Part shown: in pieces, positions 7,808 to 12,281 of the stretch
How positions within the stretch are numbered: the stretch's first letter is position 1
Layout: each line of letters starts with the position of its first letter
From: Prolixibacteraceae bacterium
Lineage (GTDB): Bacteria; Bacteroidota; Bacteroidia; Bacteroidales; Prolixibacteraceae
NCBI GenBank assembly: GCA_027858145.1
Contig: JAQIDF010000297.1
Span: 1-12,281 of the forward strand
Direction: 5' to 3'
DNA length: 12,281 bases
Translations under genes and position numbers: made by a program
Notes under the pieces: model-generated
Told to the model about the DNA's origin: nothing
The model's database searches: none
The model's input: only the letters and a program-made list of their open reading frames with translations

Positions 7808-7815
7808 CAAATCTA
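7808..7815 (-). promoter_or_regulatory. Candidate -7 promoter motif for the six-gene envelope operon
   Basis: Read on the minus strand the bases are TAGATTTG, an exact match to the Bacteroidota -7 consensus TAnnTTTG. No convincing TTTG box is seen at the -33 position. If used, it would give a leader of roughly 125 nt. It is the only exact match I found between the guaB terminator and the operon start. Confidence 0.35.
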
Positions 7816-7861
7816 TTGTCTCATGTCTAAAATCTAACGATCTATTGTGTATGTTAGTATC

Positions 7862-7895
7862 AAAAAAAGGAGCCGGATCGGGTCCGATTCCTTTT
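7862..7895 (-). terminator. Rho-independent terminator of guaB
   Basis: On the minus strand AAAAGGAATCGGA, a CCCGA loop and TCCGGCTCCTTTT form a 13-bp stem with one mismatch and one G-U pair. A run of seven T follows (plus-strand A at 7862-7868). It starts 25 nt after the guaB stop codon and separates guaB from the envelope operon. Confidence 0.85.
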
Positions 7896-7920
7896 CTCAA
7901 ACGAGTAGTATCGAGATAAA

Positions 7921-9393
7921 TTATCTGCTACTGTAATTTGGTGCTTCGCGGGTAATCGAAACATCATGCGGATGGCTTTCGTTCACGCCTGCAGCGGTAA
8001 CGCGTGTAAATTTGGCATGGTGCAGCTTTTTAATGTTTTTGGCACCACAGTAGCCCATTCCGGCACGTAATCCGCCTATAAGTTGATAAAGCACTTCGTA
8101 CAATGTTCCTTTGTATGGTACGCGGGCAGCAATGCCTTCAGGAACCAGTTTTTTAATATCTTCTTCCATATCCTGGAAGTAGCGGTCTTTTGAACCTGCC
8201 TGCATGGCTTCAACCGATCCCATTCCACGGTAAGCCTTGAATTTTCGTCCCTGGAAAAGGATTGTTTCGCCCGGCGATTCTTCTACTCCGGCAAACAGTC
8301 CGCCTGCCATTACTGAATCGGCACCGGAGGCCAGAGCTTTCACAATATCGCCCGAGTAACGGAGGCCACCATCAGCAATAATTGGTACGCCAGAATCTTT
8401 TATGGCTTTGCTTACGTTATAAATGGCTGAAATTTGTGGTACACCAACACCGGCAATTACGCGGGTAGTGCAAATTGATCCGGGACCAATCCCAACTTTT
8501 ACCGCATCGGCACCTGCAAGTACCAAATCAGAAGCAGCCTGTGCAGTAGCTATGTTTCCTACTACAAAATCTTTTTCAGGATATTTGGCTTTGGCTTTTT
8601 TCAATGTATCCAATACATATTTAGAATGGCCATGCGCGGTGTCCATAACAATTGCATCCACATCGGCTTTAATAAGTTCGTCTATGCGATCCATGCTGTC
8701 GCCGCTAACGCCTACAGCTGCAGCTACACGCAAGCGTCCTTTTTGATCTTTACAGGCGTTGGGCTTATCTTTCGCCTTTGTAATGTCTTTGTAGGTTACC
8801 AGTCCGATGAGCTTGTTGTTTTTATCTACTACTGGTAATTTTTCAATTTTATATTTTTGTAAAATATCGGCTGCTCTTTCAAGGTCGGTCGACTCAGTGG
8901 TTGTTACCAGATTGTCTTTCGTCATTACCTCATGGATGGGCTTGTCGAAACGACGCTCGAACCTGAGGTCGCGGTTGGTTACAATTCCCACTAAATAGCC
9001 ATCATTGTCAACAACAGGTATGCCGCCTATCTTGTAAGTTCTCATCATATCAAGAACATCGGCAACTGTTTTTTCTTTGGCAACCGTTATCGGGTCGTAT
9101 ATCATTCCGTTTTCGGCCCTTTTAACAATAGTTACCTGTTTGGCCTGCTCCTCGATGCTCATGTTTTTGTGAATCACTCCAATGCCACCTTCACGGGCAA
9201 TAGCTATAGCCATCGTCGATTCGGTAACGGTGTCCATGGCCGCTGAAACAATCGGGGTATTCAATATAATGTTTTGAGTAAATTTTGTTTCTAAAGAGAC
9301 TTCTCGCGGAAGCACTTCAGAAAATGCCGGAACTAACAGTACATCGTCGAATGTCAGGCCTTCGCTTATTACTTTTTCAGATGAGAATGACAT
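7921..9393 (-). CDS. guaB: Inosine-5'-monophosphate dehydrogenase
   Basis: 490 residues, the normal bacterial length. It oxidises IMP to XMP with NAD, the committed step of GMP synthesis. The N-terminal barrel half begins GLTFDDVLLVPAFSEVLPRE (12-31). Two CBS domains lie at about 95-148 and 155-206 and probably bind adenine nucleotides. The catalytic loop GIGPGSICTTR (301-311) carries Cys308. ADGGLRYSGD (340-349) binds the IMP phosphate, YRGMGS follows at 388-393, and the flap motif EGIAARVPYKG lies at 419-429. An upstream ATG at 9441 would add 16 residues (IFFSFAHKF...) that lack family similarity. It also lies upstream of the predicted transcription start, so the ATG at 9393 is preferred. 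Monocistronic by its own promoter motif and terminator, and divergent from recQ. Confidence 0.97.
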   Translation of the reverse strand: MSFSSEKVISEGLTFDDVLLVPAFSEVLPREVSLETKFTQNIILNTPIVSAAMDTVTESTMAIAIAREGGIGVIHKNMSIEEQAKQVTIVKRAENGMIYDPITVAKEKTVADVLDMMRTYKIGGIPVVDNDGYLVGIVTNRDLRFERRFDKPIHEVMTKDNLVTTTESTDLERAADILQKYKIEKLPVVDKNNKLIGLVTYKDITKAKDKPNACKDQKGRLRVAAAVGVSGDSMDRIDELIKADVDAIVMDTAHGHSKYVLDTLKKAKAKYPEKDFVVGNIATAQAASDLVLAGADAVKVGIGPGSICTTRVIAGVGVPQISAIYNVSKAIKDSGVPIIADGGLRYSGDIVKALASGADSVMAGGLFAGVEESPGETILFQGRKFKAYRGMGSVEAMQAGSKDRYFQDMEEDIKKLVPEGIAARVPYKGTLYEVLYQLIGGLRAGMGYCGAKNIKKLHHAKFTRVTAAGVNESHPHDVSITREAPNYSSR

Positions 9394-9422
9394 ATGTTCT
9401 AATTTTATTTGAAATTTGTGTG

Positions 9423-9430
9423 CAAAGCTA
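9423..9430 (-). promoter_or_regulatory. -7 promoter motif of guaB
   Basis: TAGCTTTG on the minus strand matches the Bacteroidota -7 consensus TAnnTTTG. It lies 29 nt before the preferred guaB ATG, giving a leader of about 20-25 nt. The -33 box is not clear. The motif supports the start at 9393 over the one at 9441. Confidence 0.55.
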
Positions 9431-9442
9431 AAAAAAATCACT

Positions 9443-9450
9443 TAATCTTG
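9443..9450 (+). promoter_or_regulatory. Possible -7 promoter motif of recQ
   Basis: TAATCTTG differs at one base from TAnnTTTG and lies 30 nt before the recQ TTG codon. A TTTG at 9415-9418 could be the -33 box, but the 24-nt spacing is slightly long. The guaB motif on the other strand is only 12 nt away, so the two promoters would overlap. Confidence 0.3.
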
Positions 9451-9480
9451 TGGCTTAACAACCTTGAATAATCAATAGTA

Positions 9481-11385
9481 TTGAGCGAATTTACTGAAAT
9501 ATTGAAAAAATACTGGGGGTATCAGTCTTTCAGATTTTTACAAGAGGATATTATTCAATCGGTAGCCGACGGCAACGACACCCTCGGGTTATTGCCTACA
9601 GGCGGGGGAAAATCGGTTATTTTTCAGGTTTTTGCCTTGTCGCGGCCCGGAATGTGCCTGGTGGTTACACCCCTGATTGCCTTAATGAAAGATCAGGTTG
9701 AAAATCTTAAACGACGTGGCATCAAAGCCCAGGCTATTTACTCGGGAATGACACGCGAGGAAATCAAAGTAGCTTACGACAATATTACCTGGGGCGATTA
9801 CAAATTCCTGTACCTTTCGCCTGAACGCCTGATGACCGAACGATTTAAAGAACGGCTGGATAAATTGAACATTAATTTAGTGGCAGTTGACGAAGCCCAT
9901 TGTATTTCACAGTGGGGGTACGATTTCAGGCCTTCGTACCTTAAAATTGCCGGGCTGAGGGATATGGTGCCCGGAGTGCCGGTTTTGGCATTAACAGCAA
10001 CGGCAACCCCCAAAGTAGTTGAAGATATTCAGGAAAAACTACTGTTCGCGAAAAAGAATGCATTACAGAAAAGTTTTAAACGTGAAAACCTTACTTACAA
10101 AGTACGGGTAGAAGAAAATAAAACAGGTTTTTTGGCACGAAGCCTGAAAAATGCGAAGGGGAGTGGCATTATTTATACCCGGAGCCGTAAAAAAACGAAA
10201 GAAATTGCCGAGATGCTGCAAAAGGCCGGGGTGAGTTCTACGCATTATCACGCCGGGTTGTCGTCTGAAAGCCGGAACCTGAGGCAGGATGGGTGGTTAA
10301 AAGGCCAATACCAGATAATGGTGGCGACCAATGCTTTTGGTATGGGCATCGATAAGCCTGATGTGCGTTACGTGGTACATGCCGATGTGCCCGATTCAAT
10401 TGAAGCTTATTTTCAGGAGGCCGGACGTGCCGGTCGCGATGGCAAAAAAGCGGTCGCCCTTTTGCTTTACAACAATTCAGATAAGGTAAAATTGAAAAAA
10501 GGGTTGTCGAATAAATTTCCGGCTCCCGATATGATCAAACGAACCTACGAAGCTCTGGGGAATTATTTGCAGGTAGCTGTTGGATATGGTAGGGGTCTGA
10601 CTTATGATTTCGATTTGATTGATTTTGCTAAAAAATTCCGTTTTTCGTTTGTGCATGCTTTAAGCGCCCTTAAAATTCTCGAACAGGATGGTTATTTGCA
10701 GCTTACCGATCAGTTTAACCGTCCGTCTATGGTGCACTTCAGGGTGACCCGCGATGATTTGTACCGTTATCAGGTAGCCAATAACCGTTTCGATGCCTTT
10801 ATTAAGCTGTTGTTGCGATCATATACCGGAATGTTTACCGATTACCGCCCCATTAACGAGTCGTTGCTGGCAAAACGGGCCAACACCAAAGTTGAAGTGA
10901 TTTATAAATACCTGAATACACTCGACACGCAGAAAATAATACACTACATACCTCAAACCGATACCCCTTACATTGTATTTTTACAAGAGCGGGTAGATGT
11001 TTCACGACTGATAATTTCGAAAGAAAATTATAGCGAACGCAAAAAGAATTACGAAGAACAAGTTGAAGCCATAGTGCATTATGCATCATCAAATACGCAA
11101 TGCCGCAGTGTGTTGTTGCTGAATTATTTTGGTGAAAAAAATGCTACGCGTTGCGGTGAGTGTGATGTTTGTCAGCAGCTAAATGATATCGGGATCAGCA
11201 ATACTGAGTTTAAACGTATATCAGACGATATTAAAGCATTGTTGTTGAAAAGTCCGCTGCAACAACACGAATTGTTTTTTCACCTGAAAGGAGATGAAGA
11301 TCACAATCACCGGGCTTTACGGTGGCTGCTCGACAATGGCCGTATTATAAAACGAATTGATGAAAAACTGGAGTGGGCTGAATAG
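9481..11385 (+). CDS. recQ: RecQ-family ATP-dependent DNA helicase, no HRDC domain
   Basis: 634 residues. The 3'-5' helicase core has motif I LPTGGGKS (38-45), DEAH (137-140) with CISQWGYDFRPSY, TATAT (172-176), FGMGIDKPDVR (286-296) and motif VI QEAGRAGRDG (312-321). The zinc site of the RQC region is Cys541, Cys558, Cys561 and Cys564 (CRSVLLLNYFGE, then CGECDVC). The segment between core and zinc site (about 345-535) is longer than in E. coli RecQ. The C-terminus (575-634) looks like a winged helix, and no HRDC domain follows. RecQ unwinds recombination and fork intermediates. The start is TTG at 9481: an in-frame TAA lies at 9469-9471, there is no ATG before residue 58, and the family's KYWGYxSFR motif begins at residue 10. 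The stop codon lies inside the first copy of the downstream repeat. Confidence 0.95.
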   Translation: MSEFTEILKKYWGYQSFRFLQEDIIQSVADGNDTLGLLPTGGGKSVIFQVFALSRPGMCLVVTPLIALMKDQVENLKRRGIKAQAIYSGMTREEIKVAYDNITWGDYKFLYLSPERLMTERFKERLDKLNINLVAVDEAHCISQWGYDFRPSYLKIAGLRDMVPGVPVLALTATATPKVVEDIQEKLLFAKKNALQKSFKRENLTYKVRVEENKTGFLARSLKNAKGSGIIYTRSRKKTKEIAEMLQKAGVSSTHYHAGLSSESRNLRQDGWLKGQYQIMVATNAFGMGIDKPDVRYVVHADVPDSIEAYFQEAGRAGRDGKKAVALLLYNNSDKVKLKKGLSNKFPAPDMIKRTYEALGNYLQVAVGYGRGLTYDFDLIDFAKKFRFSFVHALSALKILEQDGYLQLTDQFNRPSMVHFRVTRDDLYRYQVANNRFDAFIKLLLRSYTGMFTDYRPINESLLAKRANTKVEVIYKYLNTLDTQKIIHYIPQTDTPYIVFLQERVDVSRLIISKENYSERKKNYEEQVEAIVHYASSNTQCRSVLLLNYFGEKNATRCGECDVCQQLNDIGISNTEFKRISDDIKALLLKSPLQQHELFFHLKGDEDHNHRALRWLLDNGRIIKRIDEKLEWAE

Positions 11386-11648
11386 AATCACACAAAACAA
11401 ACTTCTAACACAAAATTGAATTTATCACAAGATAGTTGTTTATTGAAAACTAATCCGTTGGTTGAAACCAACAGCAATTCATATCCTGCGCATAAGCTGC
11501 TATGCCTGTTATGGATTTAATAAAACTTCGATAGAATATTAATTTTCAACTTACAACAAAAGCAACATCGAAGTTATCATATGAATTGCTCCCGATACTC
11601 GTCGGGACAGGCTGTCTGCTTCAGCTGACGGAATGGAATTAGCTAGAA
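11380..11648. repeat. Structured intergenic repeat, copy 1
   Basis: First copy of a repeat whose second copy starts exactly 269 nt later; the two agree at about nine positions in ten by eye. It begins GAATAGAATCA, which includes the last codon and stop of recQ. Inside it are a GTTGGTT/AACCAAC hairpin (11457-11472), a three-way junction (11473-11590), then CCCGA/TCGGG (11591-11606) and GACAG/CTGTC (11606-11616). No open reading frame of note. Probably a dispersed non-coding element family, which cannot be confirmed from one window. Confidence 0.9.
11473..11590. other. Three-way-junction fold in repeat copy 1
   Basis: A closing stem pairs AGCAATTCATAT (11473-11484) with ATATGAATTGCT (11579-11590), 12 of 12 bases. 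Inside it are two further hairpins: GCATA/TATGC (11490-11494 with 11501-11505) and AACTTCGAT/ATCGAAGTT (11524-11532 with 11567-11575, 9 of 9). Three nested and adjacent perfect stems in 118 nt are unlikely by chance. The fold could act as RNA or as a DNA cruciform. Confidence 0.75.
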
Positions 11649-11900
11649 GAATAGAATCATACAAAACAAACTTCTAACACAAAATTGAATTTATCACAAG
11701 ATAGTTGTTTAGTAAATCTGAATCCGTTGGTTGAAACCAACAGCACTTCATATCCTGCGGATAAGCTGCTATGCCTGTTATGAATAATAAAACTTCGATA
11801 GAATATTAATTTTCAAATTACAGCAATAGCAACATCGAAGTTATCATATGAATTGCTCCCGATACTCGGGACGAGGCTGTCCTGCTTCAGCTGACGGATA
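11649..11900. repeat. Structured intergenic repeat, copy 2
   Basis: Near-identical to copy 1 from GAATAGAATCA to the GCTTCAGCTGACGG segment. The GTTGGTT/AACCAAC hairpin is at 11726-11741. The junction spans 11742-11857 with the 9-bp AACTTCGAT stem intact. One base of the closing stem (AGCACTTCATAT) and one of the GCATA stem (GGATA) are changed without compensation. The CCCGATACTCGTCGGG hairpin is shortened to CCCGATACTCGGG. Confidence 0.88.
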
Positions 11901-11921
11901 AAATAAACAAAACATCAAACC

Positions 11922-11951
11922 CTATCAATCTCTATCAATCTATTTCAATCT
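11922..11951. repeat. Short 10-nt tandem repeat
   Basis: Three consecutive units of CTATCAATCT, CTATCAATCT and ATTTCAATCT with an exact 10-nt period. They lie between repeat copies 2 and 3, where the first part of a third copy would be expected. Confidence 0.7.
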
Positions 11952-11960
11952 CCATTACTT

Positions 11961-12121
11961 TGTTTCATATCCTGCGCATAAGTTACAATGCCTGTTTGGG
12001 CTTTTTTATAGCTTCGATAGGATAGGGATTTTCAACATACCATAATAGCAACATCGAAGTCATGATATGAATTGCTCCCGACACTCGTCGGGACAGAGGC
12101 TGTCCCGATTCACATCGGGAC
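11961..12121. repeat. Structured intergenic repeat, diverged 5'-truncated copy 3
   Basis: Begins at TTTCATATCCTGCGCATAAG and lacks the AACTTCTAACAC and GTTGGTT parts of copies 1 and 2. It keeps a shortened closing stem (TTCATAT 11964-11970 with ATATGAA 12065-12071), a 4-bp GCAT/ATGC hairpin and the CTTCGAT/ATCGAAG stem (12012-12018 with 12053-12059). Its spacing from copy 2 is 217 nt, not 269. The 3' end is expanded into several GGGAC/GTCCC hairpins. Confidence 0.8.
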
Positions 12122-12149
12122 GGGACAGAGATAATCCCGTTAGGGATTA
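12090..12149. other. Cluster of GC-rich hairpins with alternative pairings
   Basis: GGGACAG (12090-12096) pairs with CTGTCCC (12100-12106). The same CTGTCCC overlaps GTCCCGAT (12102-12109), which pairs with ATCGGGAC (12114-12121), so the two stems exclude each other. Next comes TAATCCC-GTTA-GGGATTA (12132-12149), a perfect 7-bp stem. None is followed by a T run, so they are not typical intrinsic terminators. Confidence 0.7.
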
Positions 12150-12203
12150 CATGTCTATAGCAATATAAAATTACAAACCCTCATAAAAGAATGATAATTT
12201 TTT

Positions 12204-12230
12204 CTCTGCGCTCTCTGCTCCTCTGCGGTT
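12204..12230. repeat. CGCAGAG-type short repeat
   Basis: Three imperfect units (CTCTGCG, CTCTCTGC, CTCTGCGG) flanked by T and A runs. On the minus strand it reads AACCGCAGAG, then GAGCAGAG and CGCAGAG. Sequences of this pattern recur between genes in many unrelated bacterial genomes, as I remember them. The last 45 nt of the window after it hold no supported feature. Confidence 0.5.
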
Positions 12231-12281
12231 AAAAAACAAGTATTAATCGAATCCAAGCAACCTGCTAATGGCGCGATTTTA

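Noticed and set aside
9394..9441. Longer guaB starting at ATG 9441.
   Set aside because: The extra 16 residues have no family similarity, and the start lies upstream of the -7 promoter motif at 9423-9430.
11473..11590. A tRNA or tRNA-like gene, because of the multi-arm fold.
   Set aside because: The arms have the wrong lengths, there is no T-loop GTTCGA motif, no anticodon stem geometry and no CCA end.
11380..12121. A CRISPR array.
   Set aside because: The repeat unit is about 269 nt with only three copies at unequal spacing. There are no 25-40-nt repeats with unique spacers and no cas genes.
12268..12281. Start of a plus-strand gene at ATG 12268.
   Set aside because: Only four codons are visible and no ribosome binding site or family motif supports it.
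12242..12281. C-terminus of a minus-strand gene ending in LLGFD.
   Set aside because: The same frame has a TAA at 12281-12279, leaving only 11 codons, so it is not the end of a gene entering from the right.

Overview
The window comes from a member of the Bacteroidota, most likely the Bacteroidales/Marinilabiliales side. The reasons are an OstA-like envelope protein of the type found in that phylum, several parvulin-type chaperones in a row, a NusG-like (UpxY/RfaH-type) antiterminator, TAnnTTTG-like -7 promoter motifs instead of sigma70 boxes, weak Shine-Dalgarno sequences and moderately AT-rich DNA. This placement rests on recognised protein families and not on a database search.

Layout, left to right. 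(1) Positions 1-405, plus strand: the 3' part of a NusG-like antiterminator gene cut by the window edge. (2) Positions 417-7678, minus strand: six tightly packed genes (gaps of 1 to 28 nt) that look like one operon. In transcription order they are a 650-aa periplasmic protein with two parvulin domains, a 286-aa SurA-N-like lipoprotein without a recognisable parvulin core, a 450-aa SurA-like protein with two parvulin domains, an orphan MoxR-type AAA+ ATPase, an OstA/LptA-like protein, and a free-standing archaeal-type threonyl-tRNA editing domain. (3) Positions 7679-7920: a leader with an inverted repeat, a candidate promoter, and the guaB terminator. (4) Positions 7921-9393, minus strand: guaB (IMP dehydrogenase). 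(5) Positions 9481-11385, plus strand: a recQ-family helicase, divergent from guaB and using a TTG start. (6) Positions 11386-12281: about 900 nt with no gene. It holds two near-identical 269-nt-spaced copies and one diverged copy of a structured repeat that can fold as a three-way junction, then nested GC-rich hairpins, a short 10-nt tandem repeat and a CGCAGAG-type short repeat.

How the genes fit together. The big minus-strand operon reads as an outer-membrane assembly unit: chaperones/prolyl isomerases for beta-barrel proteins plus an LPS-transport-like protein. A MoxR ATPase without its usual DUF58/VWA partners and an aminoacyl-tRNA proofreading domain are the unexpected passengers. guaB and recQ are housekeeping genes for GMP synthesis and DNA repair.

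The most unusual items are the three-way-junction repeat array whose first copy includes the recQ stop codon, and the tRNA-Thr editing domain, which keeps its histidine motif but has lost the lysine and glutamate expected in the archaeal active site. I did not find a clear new defence or mobile system.
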